DNA of 64,000 bases. It comes from Tuwongella immobilis (GTDB lineage: Bacteria; Planctomycetota; Planctomycetia; Gemmatales; Gemmataceae). The notes beneath the pieces were generated by a model. That model did not search any database. It was not told where the DNA came from and was given only the letters and a program-made list of their open reading frames with translations. Shown one piece after another: positions 14,769 to 24,839 of the stretch (positions are counted from its first letter, which is position 1; each line of letters starts with the position of its first letter). A program made the translations under genes and the position numbers. The stretch covers positions 310,001 to 374,000 of the forward strand of contig NZ_LR593887.1 in NCBI RefSeq assembly GCF_901538355.1. The letters are read 5' to 3'.

Positions 14769-17264
14769 ATGTTCCGATTTGTGCTGGGATTGTTGCTGAT
14801 TTGCAGCGCCGCTGTGCGTGCGGAAACTCCCGCTGCGGCACCCGTTCCATCGGCTGCGTTGCCGACCACGCCACCTACAAAATTGCAGGTGTTTCCTGCC
14901 GAAATCACACTCGATGGCCCACGAGCCGAGCAACGCTTGATTGTCCTGGGCGAATTCGCCAACGGAGTCAAGCGCGATCTCAGCGAAGTCGTCTCGGTGC
15001 GGCTGGCGAACCCCGCGCTGGCGGAATTCCGCGATGGTACGCTGCTGCCCAAGCAAGACGGCCAGACGACTGTGACGATTCAATTCGGCGGAATCTCGCA
15101 AACGCTGCCGATGACGGTGGTGCGATCGCAGGCGGATCTGCCGGTCGATTTCATCCGCGAGATTGAACCGATTCTCACGAAATCTGGCTGCAATGGCGGT
15201 GGCTGTCACGGGGCCGCGCTGGGGCGTGGCGGCTTTCGGCTGAGTCTGTTCGGGTTCGATCCCGCGTTCGATCATGCCCAGATTGTGCAATCGGCAGAAG
15301 GTCGGCGGATTGTGCTCGAAGATGCGGAACGCAGCATTCTGTTGGCCAAGCCCGCACTGCAAATGGAACATGGCGGCGGCGAGAAACTCAAACTCAACGG
15401 CCGGGACTACGTCCGACTGCGGCAATGGCTGGAAGATGGTGCCCCGGAACCAATCGCACTGCCTGCCAAGGAAAAAGGCAAACCCGCCGAGGAACTCACG
15501 GTCAAAGAACTGCTGCCATTCCCGGCATCGCGGGTGATGGTGCCCGGCGAGACGCAACAGCTTGCCATCACGGCCGTTTGGAACGATGGCCGCCGCGAAG
15601 ATGTCACCGCGGTGGCCCAATTCGATGCCTTGAACGAATCCGTGGCCGCTGTCACCTCCATGGGACGCATCACCGCCAAATCGACGGGCGAATCGGCGGT
15701 GATGGTGCGCTTCGGTGGCCAAGCGGCGATTGTGACTGTGTCGCTGCCGTTCGCCCGACTCCGCGAATATCCGCAATTGCCACGCAATAATTTCGTCGAT
15801 GATCGACTCATCGCCAAATGGCGCGATCTGGGATTAACCCCCTCGCCGTTGGCCAATGATGAGACATTTCTGCGACGGATGTATCTGGATGTCCTGGGCC
15901 GATTGCCGACACCTGAAGAAATCCGCGCGTTCCTGGCCGATTCCTCGCCCGAGAAGCGCGCCAAGGCGATCGATGCCGCACTCGACAAGCCGGAATTTGT
16001 CGATTTCTGGTCGTTGAAATGGGGCGATCTGCTGCGGATCAACCGCGATGCGCTGACCGAAAAGGGGATGTGGAGCTTCCATAATTGGGTGCGTTCGCAA
16101 ATGCGCGACGGCGTGACCGTGGATGCCTTCGTCCGCGACATTATCACCGCCGAGGGAAGCACCTACACCGATGGGCCAGCGAATTTCTACCGCACGGGTC
16201 GCAATCCCGAAGAATGGGCGGAATCGGTGGCCCAAGTGTTCATGGGCGTGCGGATGCAATGTGCCAAGTGCCATCATCATCCGTTCGAGAAATGGAGCCA
16301 GGATGACTATTACGGGCTGACGGCGTTCTTTGCGCGGCTCAGCACGAAAAATAGCACGGAGTTCGGCATTTTTGGCCGGGAATCGGTCATTTTCATTCGG
16401 GATTTCGGCGAAGTCTCGCATCCGCGGAAAAAGGGCTTTGTTGCGCCGCGGCCGCTGGATGGGCCGGCGATGGATGATGACCTCGATCGCCGCCGCAAAC
16501 TCGCCGACTGGCTCACCACGCCGGAGAATCCGTTTTTCGCTCGAAATCTGGTGAATCGCTTCTGGGGCTATTTGATGGGTCGCGGGCTGGTGGAACCGCT
16601 GGACGATATGCGGCAGACGAACCCGGCGTGCAATCCCGAACTGCTCGATGCGCTGGCGGCGGATTTCGCCCGCAGTGGCTACCAACTCAAGCATATTCTG
16701 CGGACGATTCTCAACTCGCGGGCCTATCAGTTGGATTCGCACACCACGCCGGGCAACGCCGCCGATGCGCTCAACACGCATTTCGCGCGGGCGCATGTCA
16801 AGCGGCTCACGGCGGAGCAATTGGCCGATGCGCTCGATTTCGCCACTGGCACGCAGGAAAAATACACCGGATTGCCGCTGGGCACCAAAGCCGTGCAACT
16901 GCCGGATTCCCGCGTGCAATCGTACATCATGGATGTGTTCGGTCGCCCGGCACGGCAAGTGGTTTGCGAATGCGAACGAACCACGCAGCCGAACATCGCC
17001 CAGGCGCTGCATCTGATGAATGGCGACTTTTTGAATAACAAAATCGCGCGTTCCACGGGGCGGGTGGAGTCGCTGGCCAAGGCGCGGATTCCGGCCCCGC
17101 TGGCGATTCAGGAATTGTATCTGGTCACGCTGTCTCGCCTGCCGCGACCGGATGAAGTCGCCAAAGCGCAAGGCTGGATTGCGAATGCGCCCACGCCGCG
17201 CGAAGGGCTGCAAGATTTGCTGTGGGCGTTGCTGAATTCCAAGGAATTTCTGTTCAATCATTGA
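14769..17264 (+). CDS. DUF1549/DUF1553 planctomycete protein with cytochrome-like CxxxxCH motif
   Basis: 831 residues, exported (signal peptide MFRFVLGLLLICSAAVRA). After an Ig-like segment comes CNGGGCH at residues 141-147, a heme-binding type motif with a longer spacing than CxxCH. A second Ig-like segment (residues ~230-330) is followed by DUF1549 (DETFLRRMYLDVLGRLPTP) and DUF1553 (NLVNRFWGYLMGRGLVEP, ...YQLDS). This architecture is very common in planctomycetes, usually beside DUF1501 or cytochrome-type partners; its reaction is not known. The next gene is a cytochrome-WD40 protein 31 bp downstream, so the two are probably one operon. Confidence 0.85.
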   Translation: MFRFVLGLLLICSAAVRAETPAAAPVPSAALPTTPPTKLQVFPAEITLDGPRAEQRLIVLGEFANGVKRDLSEVVSVRLANPALAEFRDGTLLPKQDGQTTVTIQFGGISQTLPMTVVRSQADLPVDFIREIEPILTKSGCNGGGCHGAALGRGGFRLSLFGFDPAFDHAQIVQSAEGRRIVLEDAERSILLAKPALQMEHGGGEKLKLNGRDYVRLRQWLEDGAPEPIALPAKEKGKPAEELTVKELLPFPASRVMVPGETQQLAITAVWNDGRREDVTAVAQFDALNESVAAVTSMGRITAKSTGESAVMVRFGGQAAIVTVSLPFARLREYPQLPRNNFVDDRLIAKWRDLGLTPSPLANDETFLRRMYLDVLGRLPTPEEIRAFLADSSPEKRAKAIDAALDKPEFVDFWSLKWGDLLRINRDALTEKGMWSFHNWVRSQMRDGVTVDAFVRDIITAEGSTYTDGPANFYRTGRNPEEWAESVAQVFMGVRMQCAKCHHHPFEKWSQDDYYGLTAFFARLSTKNSTEFGIFGRESVIFIRDFGEVSHPRKKGFVAPRPLDGPAMDDDLDRRRKLADWLTTPENPFFARNLVNRFWGYLMGRGLVEPLDDMRQTNPACNPELLDALAADFARSGYQLKHILRTILNSRAYQLDSHTTPGNAADALNTHFARAHVKRLTAEQLADALDFATGTQEKYTGLPLGTKAVQLPDSRVQSYIMDVFGRPARQVVCECERTTQPNIAQALHLMNGDFLNNKIARSTGRVESLAKARIPAPLAIQELYLVTLSRLPRPDEVAKAQGWIANAPTPREGLQDLLWALLNSKEFLFNH

Positions 17265-17295
17265 TCGCATTCGGATCATTCGGGAGACAAACACC

Positions 17296-18891
17296 ATGCG
17301 CATCTGGGGAAGCTGGTTGCTGGCGCTGGCGGTGGTCGCTCCGGGATTCGGAGCGGAGCCGACGTATTGGGGCGAGATTCGGCCGTTGCTACGCAAGCAC
17401 TGCACGGTCTGCCATTCGGAACGCCACCGCGACGATTTCGATGTGTCGGCGGGGTTGGTGCTGGATACCCCGGAAGCGATTCGGGCCGGGGGACAATCGG
17501 GCAAGGTGCCGGTGGTCACGCCCGGCAAAGGGGCCAGTAGCCTGCTGGTGACGATTCTGCGAGAGAAGAATCCGAAGCGTCGCATGCCGTTGGATGCGGA
17601 CCCGCTTTCGGATGCGGATGCCGATTTGCTGCGTCGCTGGATTGATGCAGGGCTGCCGTTGGGGACGCCGCCGGCTGTCACCGCAATGGCCACTCCCGGC
17701 ACCACTCCTCGACGACTCCGCAAGCGAGATGTCACCTTCACCACCAAAATGCCGGTGCCGAAGAAACTCGCTCCCACTCCGGCAATGCTGGCGATGAAGC
17801 TGCCGATTGGCCCGCTGGCTCCGGTGACGGCGGTGAATTTCAGCATCGACGGCAAACGGCTCGCGGTCGGAAGTTATGGCCGCGTCGTCATTTGGGATAC
17901 CACCACTGGCCAGCCGATTCAGACGCTCACCAATCTGCTGGGGGCGGTGAATGATCTGCGATTTTCGCCGGATGGAACGCTGCTGGCGATTGCCGGCGGG
18001 CAGCCATCGGCACGCGGCGAGATTCGACTGGTCAGTACCGCCGATTGGAAGCCCAAGGGGACGCTCGGCGGGCATCTGGATACCGTCGCAGCGGTCGCAT
18101 TCCATCCCAAGGGAGCGCAGTTGGCATCGGTGTCGTTCGATCGCACGGTGCGGCTGTGGGATCTCGCTACCATGCAGGTGCAGCGGGTGATGAAGGATCA
18201 TTCCGATTCCGTGCATGCCGTCGCGTATGATCCGCAGGGAACCGTGCTGGTGACGGCGAGCAAAGACCGCACCTTGCGATTGTGGGATCTGACGACTGGC
18301 AAATCGAAGCTGACCCTGAGCGGCATGGAGCAGGATGTGCTGGCGGTGACGGTCAGCGGCGATGGGCAGCGGATCTTCTCCTCGGGCATGGAACCGCAGA
18401 TGCACGTGTGGAATGCCCAAACGGGGGAGCGCATTGGCAAGGTGGCCGGACACAGTATTTCGGTGGATGAAATTGCTCGGTCGGCGACTGCGGAGGTGAT
18501 CGCCTCGGTAGGGGCGGATCAAACCTTGCGGCTGTGGAATCCCAAGACCGGGGCCGCGACCAAATCGATTCCGCTGGAGAGCCGTGCCTATGCGGTCGGG
18601 GTTTCACCTGATGGAACGCTGGCGGCGGTGGGCGGGGTGGATGGCACGGTGCGGCTGGTGAAATTGGCGGAGAGTCGCGTGTTGCTGACGCTGGTGATGG
18701 TTCCGGCGGCCGAAAAGTTGGGCTGGTTGAGCTGGACGCCGGAAGGGTATATCGCCGCTGATGAGCCCGTGTGGGGGCAGGTGACGTGGCTGGCCGGCAG
18801 TACGGCGGTGGCGGGGGAGTCGCTGGGCTATTTGCGCTCGCCCGAGCGGCTTCGCGATGCCTGGCAGGGCAAGCCCGTCAAGGCTCCGTGA
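17296..18891 (+). CDS. Cytochrome-c-like domain plus WD40 repeat protein
   Basis: 531 residues with a signal peptide (residues 1-20). A planctomycete-type cytochrome-like domain has the heme motif CTVCH at residues 36-40 and the Met/Pro-rich end RRMPLDADPLSDADADLLRR. From about residue 175 to 500 there are WD40 repeats with the usual WD ends (LRLWDLTTGK, VRLWDLATMQ, LRLWNPKTGA), probably one beta-propeller. It is placed 31 bp after the DUF1549/DUF1553 gene and likely works with it in the periplasm or paryphoplasm. The substrate is unknown. Confidence 0.85.
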   Translation: MRIWGSWLLALAVVAPGFGAEPTYWGEIRPLLRKHCTVCHSERHRDDFDVSAGLVLDTPEAIRAGGQSGKVPVVTPGKGASSLLVTILREKNPKRRMPLDADPLSDADADLLRRWIDAGLPLGTPPAVTAMATPGTTPRRLRKRDVTFTTKMPVPKKLAPTPAMLAMKLPIGPLAPVTAVNFSIDGKRLAVGSYGRVVIWDTTTGQPIQTLTNLLGAVNDLRFSPDGTLLAIAGGQPSARGEIRLVSTADWKPKGTLGGHLDTVAAVAFHPKGAQLASVSFDRTVRLWDLATMQVQRVMKDHSDSVHAVAYDPQGTVLVTASKDRTLRLWDLTTGKSKLTLSGMEQDVLAVTVSGDGQRIFSSGMEPQMHVWNAQTGERIGKVAGHSISVDEIARSATAEVIASVGADQTLRLWNPKTGAATKSIPLESRAYAVGVSPDGTLAAVGGVDGTVRLVKLAESRVLLTLVMVPAAEKLGWLSWTPEGYIAADEPVWGQVTWLAGSTAVAGESLGYLRSPERLRDAWQGKPVKAP

Positions 18892-19026
18892 TTGGCGACA
18901 AAATCGGCACAAGCCGTTCGGTATTCCCAGATTGCCCGGTTTGTCCTAAGATTGCCCCCGCGCCATGTGTCACGAGTCAGATGGCTCGTGCGATGAACTG
19001 AATTCCGACGACAAAGTGAGCAAGCG

Positions 19027-19620
19027 ATGATGCGATTGATGATGGGGCTGGCCTGCCTGGGGTTGATGACGCTCATCTCCACCACCCACGCGCAAGGCCC
19101 AGCGGAATCTTCGTACTACCCGCTCAAGCCCGGCACCAAGTGGACCTATGTCGTGCAAGGCACCACCATCGTCATGAAGGTGGAAAAGCTGGAAAAGATT
19201 GGCGAAACCATGTGCGCCAAGATTGATACGATCATTAATGAAAAGTCGGTGGCCAACGAGCATGTCGCGGTTGCCGCCGATGGCATCTATCGTCACGCGA
19301 TCAACGGCATGGTGCCCGCATCGCCGGTGAAGTTCTTCGCGCTGCCGGTCAAGGTCGATGGCGGCGATAGCTGGACGGTTGACACCAAGATCAAAGACAA
19401 GGCCGTGAAGGGCAAGTTCGTCACCAAGAAGGAAAAGGTGAAGGTGCCCGCCGGCGAATACGATGCGATCCAAGTCGATGGCGCGGATTTTGAAATCGAC
19501 GGCCAAAAGACCAGCGTCAAATTCTGGTTCGCCGACAAGGTTGGCATCGTCAAGCTGAGCTTTTCGCTGGGCGGAATGGACGCCACGCTGGAACTGGAAA
19601 AGTTCGAAGCCGCCAAGTAA
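19027..19620 (+). CDS. Secreted hypothetical protein
   Basis: 197 residues with a signal peptide (MMRLMMGLACLGLMTLISTTHA). The mature part begins SSYYPLKPGTKWTYVVQG and is a beta-rich single domain with regular Lys/Val strands, like small exported planctomycete proteins that share the YYPLKxGxxWTY start. No catalytic motif is seen. It has its own upstream spacing and a strong downstream hairpin, so it is probably monocistronic. Confidence 0.7.
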   Translation: MMRLMMGLACLGLMTLISTTHAQGPAESSYYPLKPGTKWTYVVQGTTIVMKVEKLEKIGETMCAKIDTIINEKSVANEHVAVAADGIYRHAINGMVPASPVKFFALPVKVDGGDSWTVDTKIKDKAVKGKFVTKKEKVKVPAGEYDAIQVDGADFEIDGQKTSVKFWFADKVGIVKLSFSLGGMDATLELEKFEAAK

Positions 19621-19650
19621 GTCGATCGTCGACCAACTTGCGAATCCTGC

Positions 19651-19698
19651 CACCGCATGGGCCGATCGAGCCATTCGATCGCTTCCCATGCGGTGTTT
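19651..19698 (+). terminator. Intrinsic terminator
   Basis: CACCGCATGGG at 19,651-19,661 pairs perfectly with 19,685-19,695 and is followed by TTT. The loop contains a further small palindrome. Confidence 0.6.
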
Positions 19699-19817
19699 CA
19701 CGTTTCACTCGGGGCCAGTTGCGGATTCCGCCATTGACCGCCGGACACAACGACGCTATGAGCGGCCGCCATTCGATGCGTGGGAATCGGTTCATGGATT
19801 GAACAGGAGAAATCACC

Positions 19818-20825
19818 ATGGCCCTTGCGACTTGGCGTCGGCGTTGGACCGCTCGCATGCTGCTGGCGGGATTGATTGGCTGCACGAGTGTTGGCTGCGG
19901 CGGGGCACCAACCCCACCACCGGCCGAAGGCGGGACTACCCCGGCTTCCACCAGCGGCGGCAGTGCGGCCACCCCGGCCAATCCGTCCACCACCCCGGCT
20001 GTGGCCAATGCCACGCCTGCAGGCACTCCGGCGGCATCTCCGACCGAAGGCACCGAAAACGTCTCCATCACTCGCCGCGAAATCGATCCGCGATTCATGC
20101 AGCCCTTCGCGGAAGCCTGCATCGTCGATGAGATTCCCGATGGCATGCAATTGCCGGTGGATCGCACCTTGGCCGGAAAATCGACCGGCACCCTGCGTGA
20201 TGCCGTCGAAAAGGAATGGGCGAATATCCCGCTCGTTTCGGTGGCCGGAACGCCGCTGCAATATGTCGCCACGGTGCAGACCAGCGCGGGCAGTTTCGAG
20301 ATTGCCCTGAAGCCGGAATGGGCACCGAACCACGTCCGCAACTTTCTGGCGCTCGTGAAGGTGGGTTATTACGATGGTTTGCTCGTTGATCGATTGATTC
20401 GTCAAGAATTCGTCGATACGGCGGGGATGAAATCGCGGCTCGACCTGTTCAAACTCGGTTGCCCCAAGGGGACCGGCGAAGACGGCATCGGTCACATTGG
20501 CTATTTCTTGCAGCCGGAATTCACCAAGAACGCCACGCACGAGGCGGGCACGGTGGGATACTGGCACGAAGATCTGCCCCAGACCGCCGGCACTCGCCTG
20601 TATATCACCGTCAGCACCGCGCCGGCGTTGGATCAAGCGTTTAGCGTGTTCGGGAAGGTGACAGCGGGGATGGAGGTCGTGCAGCGCATCTCGGCATCGC
20701 CGACCAAGAGCCAAACCGATTTCCCCGATCTGGAAACCCCCGCCACGCCGATTACGATCCAAAAGATCACGATTCGACGGGATGACATGGAAAATCCCGC
20801 CCCGTTTGAACAAAATAAACGGTAA
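19818..20825 (+). CDS. Exported cyclophilin-type peptidyl-prolyl isomerase lipoprotein
   Basis: 335 residues; ATG 19,818 has AGGAGA upstream. A Tat-neutral signal peptide ends in a lipobox (TSVGC), followed by a Pro/Thr/Ser-rich linker to residue ~75. The cyclophilin core runs from about residue 150 (VATVQTSAGSFEIALKPEWA, HVRNFLALVKVGYYDG) to 320 (SVFGKVTAGMEVVQRIS). It would speed proline isomerisation in exported proteins. Some catalytic residues differ from classical cyclophilins (FHR appears as VDRLIR), so activity could be weak. Confidence 0.8.
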   Translation: MALATWRRRWTARMLLAGLIGCTSVGCGGAPTPPPAEGGTTPASTSGGSAATPANPSTTPAVANATPAGTPAASPTEGTENVSITRREIDPRFMQPFAEACIVDEIPDGMQLPVDRTLAGKSTGTLRDAVEKEWANIPLVSVAGTPLQYVATVQTSAGSFEIALKPEWAPNHVRNFLALVKVGYYDGLLVDRLIRQEFVDTAGMKSRLDLFKLGCPKGTGEDGIGHIGYFLQPEFTKNATHEAGTVGYWHEDLPQTAGTRLYITVSTAPALDQAFSVFGKVTAGMEVVQRISASPTKSQTDFPDLETPATPITIQKITIRRDDMENPAPFEQNKR

Positions 20826-20841
20826 GCCGGACCCAATTGGG

Positions 20842-20866
20842 CGACGTGGGCAACCTCCACGTCGTT
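20842..20866 (+). terminator. Weak hairpin after the cyclophilin gene
   Basis: CGACGTGG at 20,842-20,849 pairs with 20,857-20,864 across a 7-base loop, followed by TT. A possible terminator just before dnaX. Confidence 0.35.
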
Positions 20867-20909
20867 ACCTCCCGGCGTGATTGGGGCCTCGTCAGGGAAG
20901 GTGGGATGG

Positions 20910-22826
20910 ATGGCCGAGCGTAAAACAGCCGGTGCCAAATCGGGCAGTCAGCCGGGTTCGTACACGGTGGTTGCCCGACGGTATCGCCCCCAGCAATTTG
21001 CCGATCTCGTGGGCCAGGAAGCGGTTGCGCAAGCGCTAACCAACGCGCTCAAAAGCAATCGGGTGGCCCACGCGTATCTGTTTACCGGAGCACGCGGGAC
21101 GGGCAAAACCTCGACTGCGCGAATTCTCGCCAAGGCGCTCAACTGTGTGAATGGGCCCACGCCAACACCCTGCGATCAATGCGAACGATGTCTGAGCATT
21201 GCCGCCGGTGAGGATATCGACGTGCTGGAAATCGACGGTGCCAGCAATCGGGGCATCAACGAAATTCGGGAAATTCGCCAGAATATCCACACGCGCCCAA
21301 GTCGTTCCAACTACAAGATTTACATCGTGGACGAAGTCCACATGTTGACCAAAGAGGCGTTCAACGCGTTGCTCAAAACGCTGGAAGAACCGCCTGCTCA
21401 CGTCAAATTTTTGTTCGCCACCACGGAAGTGGTCAAAATTCCGATCACGATTCTATCCCGGTGTCAACGGTTTGATTTTTCGACAATCGCAGCACCTCGG
21501 ATTTTCGATCGCTTGCGGCAAGTCGTCGATGCCGAGGGAATGCAAGCCGACGATGACGCATTGCACCTGGTCGCACGTCGGGCCAACGGATCGATGCGGG
21601 ATGCGCAATCCCTGTTGGATCAACTGCTTGCGTACGGCAGCGAGAAACTCGATGTTGCCCGAATCCATCAAATGTTGGGGACGGCTTCCGATGAACGCGT
21701 GATCGGACTGGCCGAGAGCATTCTCACCAAGAATGTCAAAGGTGCAATCGAGCAGTTGAACCAATGTGCCGAAGAAGGGTTGCAATGGGGCGAGTTGCTC
21801 GATCAATTGATTGAGCATTGGCGTGGCTTGATGCTGATTCAGGCCGGCGGGCCGGATATCGTCGGCCTGACCGCGACACCGACACAACGGCAAATGTTGG
21901 AGAAACAAGCCCAGCGAATTACCCTGGATACCACGCTTGCGGGGTTAGACGTACTGACGACCGCTCGCAGTCGATTGCGATTGACCAATCATGGGTTGAT
22001 CGTGATGGAAATGGCGGTGGTGCGATTGGCCCGGCTGGACGAAATTCTGGCAGTGCCACAATTGATGGCGATGCTGGGGCAATCCGGTGGCGGTCCACCA
22101 GGGGCCATTCCACGCCCGGCGACTCAGGGGGCAACTCTGGGAACAGCGGCGGGAGGCTCGCGAGAAAATTCGGCAAAAAAATCCATCCCCCCCGCTGAGA
22201 GACAGGCCAACCAGCCTACAATCGGAATGCCGATTGCTCAGTCGGGGGGCACGCCGGGGAGCGTGGCGAGTGCCACGACCATCAGCAGCCCAACCACGGT
22301 TCCAACCGCGTCTGCAGAGTCGGCCAACGGTGGACAACCCCTGCCGACGCCGGACTGGGTTCGCGAAATTTGGCCCAAGGTGATCGAGAAAATCGGTATG
22401 CTCAACGGCATCCGACTGAGTCGCGGCGGATTACCTGCAATTTCTGGGCCAAATTCACTGGTTCTCCGATTTCCCAGTCGATATAATCTTGACGGGGAGT
22501 ACTGGAAGCACCCCGAGCAGACCCAGCGACTGGAAGCGGCCCTCAAAACCGTGACCCACCGCGATTGGGTCATTCGGATTGAAACGTCGGTCGCCGAGTC
22601 GTCCAATCGCTCGGGAACGGAGTCCGAATCGGAACCGGTGCCCATGTCGGCACCAAGCCTGCGCGACACACAACGCGAAACCATGTCGTTGCCGCTGTTG
22701 CAAAAGGCCGTGGATATTTTAGGAGCCTCGCTCCTGCGTGTGGACCCCGGATTTGGCACCGCGGCGGACCCCAACAAGGTGCGTCGCACCATCGATCCGC
22801 TCGATGCAATCGATGGCTCGGATTGA
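20910..22826 (+). CDS. dnaX: DNA polymerase III subunits gamma and tau
   Basis: 638 residues from ATG 20,910 (GGGAAGG upstream; a GTG at 20,877 lies in frame). It is the clamp-loader ATPase of replication. YRPQQFADLVGQ opens the AAA+ domain, the P-loop GARGTGKTS is at residues 60-68, zinc ligands are Cys 79, 88, 91 and 94, the Walker B is VDEVHML, and the sensor region is LSRCQRFDF. After domain III (to ~370) there is a Pro/Ala/Gly-rich linker and a C-terminal domain typical of tau. ybaB follows after 18 bp, the classical dnaX-ybaB arrangement. Confidence 0.95.
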   Translation: MAERKTAGAKSGSQPGSYTVVARRYRPQQFADLVGQEAVAQALTNALKSNRVAHAYLFTGARGTGKTSTARILAKALNCVNGPTPTPCDQCERCLSIAAGEDIDVLEIDGASNRGINEIREIRQNIHTRPSRSNYKIYIVDEVHMLTKEAFNALLKTLEEPPAHVKFLFATTEVVKIPITILSRCQRFDFSTIAAPRIFDRLRQVVDAEGMQADDDALHLVARRANGSMRDAQSLLDQLLAYGSEKLDVARIHQMLGTASDERVIGLAESILTKNVKGAIEQLNQCAEEGLQWGELLDQLIEHWRGLMLIQAGGPDIVGLTATPTQRQMLEKQAQRITLDTTLAGLDVLTTARSRLRLTNHGLIVMEMAVVRLARLDEILAVPQLMAMLGQSGGGPPGAIPRPATQGATLGTAAGGSRENSAKKSIPPAERQANQPTIGMPIAQSGGTPGSVASATTISSPTTVPTASAESANGGQPLPTPDWVREIWPKVIEKIGMLNGIRLSRGGLPAISGPNSLVLRFPSRYNLDGEYWKHPEQTQRLEAALKTVTHRDWVIRIETSVAESSNRSGTESESEPVPMSAPSLRDTQRETMSLPLLQKAVDILGASLLRVDPGFGTAADPNKVRRTIDPLDAIDGSD

Positions 22827-22844
22827 TTGGCTCGGAGTTTTACC

Positions 22845-23168
22845 ATGTTCAAAGAGATGGGCCAAATCATGGGAATGCTCCGCAACCTGCCCAAAATGCA
22901 GGAGCAAATGGAGCAGATGCAGCAATCGCTGGGCAACATCACCGCCGAAGGTCAAGCCGGCGGGGGAATGGTCGCCGCGAAGCTCAACGGACGCATGGAG
23001 TTGGTTAGCTGCACCATCTCCGAAGAGGCCATGAAGCTCAACGACCGCGAAATGCTCGAAGATCTCATCGTGGCCGCCGTCAACGCAGCACTCGTCAAAG
23101 TTCGGGAACAAGTCGCCCAGGAAAGCAGCAAGTTCGTCATGGGAGCGGGTGGATTCCCCATGGGCTAA
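22845..23168 (+). CDS. ybaB: YbaB/EbfC family nucleoid-associated protein
   Basis: 107 residues, the usual length. It starts MFKEMGQIMGMLRNLPKMQE, with the Met-rich amphipathic helix, then the conserved VAAKLNGRMELVSCTISEEA strand region and a C-terminal helix (DLIVAAVNAALVKVREQ). The family forms dimers that bind DNA. The ATG at 22,845 is 18 bp after the dnaX stop; an in-frame TTG further upstream is ignored. Confidence 0.93.
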   Translation: MFKEMGQIMGMLRNLPKMQEQMEQMQQSLGNITAEGQAGGGMVAAKLNGRMELVSCTISEEAMKLNDREMLEDLIVAAVNAALVKVREQVAQESSKFVMGAGGFPMG

Positions 23169-23317
23169 TCCGGGGCTGATGCGAGGCTTCCCCTCGTTTC
23201 CCCGGAATCCCGGAATTCCCCCCAGCGATCGCGGAGCGATTGGGAGACCTCCCAATGCGCTCCAGCTGAGTGCCCCTGCGCGAACGCCTTGAGATTCGTC
23301 GGTTGGGAGAGGCTGGA

Positions 23318-24793
23318 ATGCATCAAAATTTGTCGCTCGGCCAACGCCAAACGCAAAATCTGTCGTTAATCATCGCGCCCCGCATGATTCAATCGATGGA
23401 AATTTTGCAACTCCCCGCCCTGGCGTTGCAAGAACGCATTGAGCAGGAACTCCAAGAAAATCCCGTCTTGGAACTGCGCGACCCTGCCGACGATTTTGAG
23501 GCATCCGACGATTCGCTCCGCGTCGAAAAAGAGCCAGACCCCGATGGGCCGCTGGTGCACGATGCCGATAACGAACTCGACTTTACCCGTCTCGATGCGA
23601 TCAACCAAGATTGGGATCAGCATTTCAACGAAGACCAGCGCCCCTCCCGATCCGCCCTCGACGAAGAAGGCGACCGCAAGCACGACGCGATGCAGAACAT
23701 GCCTTCGCGTCCGCAATCGCTGCAAGACTATCTCACGGAACAACTTGCGTTCCTCGAACTGTCACCGGAACAATTCGATCGCGTGACTTATTTGATCTCA
23801 CATCTGAATGATTCGGGCTATCTCGACGAGTCACTCCCGGCATTGCTCAAAGCCTATGACCGGCCTTCGACTTTGGACGAATTGGAAGATGCGCTCGCGG
23901 AATTGCAAAAACTCGATCCGCTGGGAGTCGGGGCACGCGATACCAAAGAGTGCCTGCTGCTGCAAATCACACCGGAGATGCCGCATCGGGATATTCTGCG
24001 GCGGCTGATTCTCAATCATTTGGAAGATATTCAGCACAATCGCCTGCCGATTATTCAGCGCCGCACGGGTTTCGATTTGAACGCGATTCGGGAAGCGATC
24101 GAGATTCTCAAACGCTTCAACTTGCGTCCCGGTTCGCAGTTCCATTCGGAGCAGACGCACTTTATCATCCCGGATATCATTGTGGAACGCAATGACAAGG
24201 ATGAATACGAGATTCGTCTGGCCGACGATTGGACCCCAACGCTGAACATCAACACGCGCTATTCCCGTTTGGCTCGGGAGCGTGGTGCCGACCCCAAGAC
24301 GAAAGACTACCTCAAGCGCAAGATCTTGGCAGCACAGTGGTTAATCGAGGCGATCGAACAACGCCGCAACACGCTCTTGAAGGTGACCAAGGCGATTATC
24401 GCGCACCAACGAGCGTTCTTGGATCAGGGGCCAGAGGCGATCGAGCCGTTGAAGATGCAGCAAATCGCCGACCAAGTCGGCGTTCACGTCACCACCGTCA
24501 GCCGGGCCGTGGATGACAAATGGGTGCAGACCCCCCGCGGCGTCTTTCCGTTGAAGCGATTCTTCGGCGGCGGCGTGCAATCGGCATCTGGGGAAGAAAT
24601 TGCCTGGGAAAAGATTAAACTGAAGCTGTTGGAACTCATCGGCAACGAGGATAAGAGCAACCCGTTGTCCGATGAAGATTTAGTGACCAAGTTTAACGAA
24701 GCGGGCTACCCCATCGCCCGTCGAACGGTAACCAAATATCGAAAGATGCTCAAAATTCCATCCTCGCGTCAGCGGAAAGATTGGGGGAGTTGA
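23318..24793 (+). CDS. rpoN: RNA polymerase sigma-54 factor
   Basis: 491 residues from ATG 23,318 (GGGAGAGG upstream). Region I is Gln/Leu-rich (LGQRQTQNLSLIIAPRMIQS), the acidic region II is at ~50-110, then the core-binding part and the DNA-binding part with the RpoN box ARRTVTKYRK at about residues 467-476. All expected blocks are present, so it should be functional with enhancer-binding activators. It lies 150 bp after ybaB and is followed by an MFS gene. Confidence 0.95.
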   Translation: MHQNLSLGQRQTQNLSLIIAPRMIQSMEILQLPALALQERIEQELQENPVLELRDPADDFEASDDSLRVEKEPDPDGPLVHDADNELDFTRLDAINQDWDQHFNEDQRPSRSALDEEGDRKHDAMQNMPSRPQSLQDYLTEQLAFLELSPEQFDRVTYLISHLNDSGYLDESLPALLKAYDRPSTLDELEDALAELQKLDPLGVGARDTKECLLLQITPEMPHRDILRRLILNHLEDIQHNRLPIIQRRTGFDLNAIREAIEILKRFNLRPGSQFHSEQTHFIIPDIIVERNDKDEYEIRLADDWTPTLNINTRYSRLARERGADPKTKDYLKRKILAAQWLIEAIEQRRNTLLKVTKAIIAHQRAFLDQGPEAIEPLKMQQIADQVGVHVTTVSRAVDDKWVQTPRGVFPLKRFFGGGVQSASGEEIAWEKIKLKLLELIGNEDKSNPLSDEDLVTKFNEAGYPIARRTVTKYRKMLKIPSSRQRKDWGS

Positions 24794-24839
24794 TCGCGGG
24801 GATGCTCGTTGGGTGATTCCAACAAGGACAGAATCAAGG

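Noticed and set aside
15834-17855. A 673-codon minus-strand frame opposite the DUF1549/DUF1553 gene
   Set aside because: His/Arg/Ile-rich antisense translation with no domain, opposite two well-supported genes.
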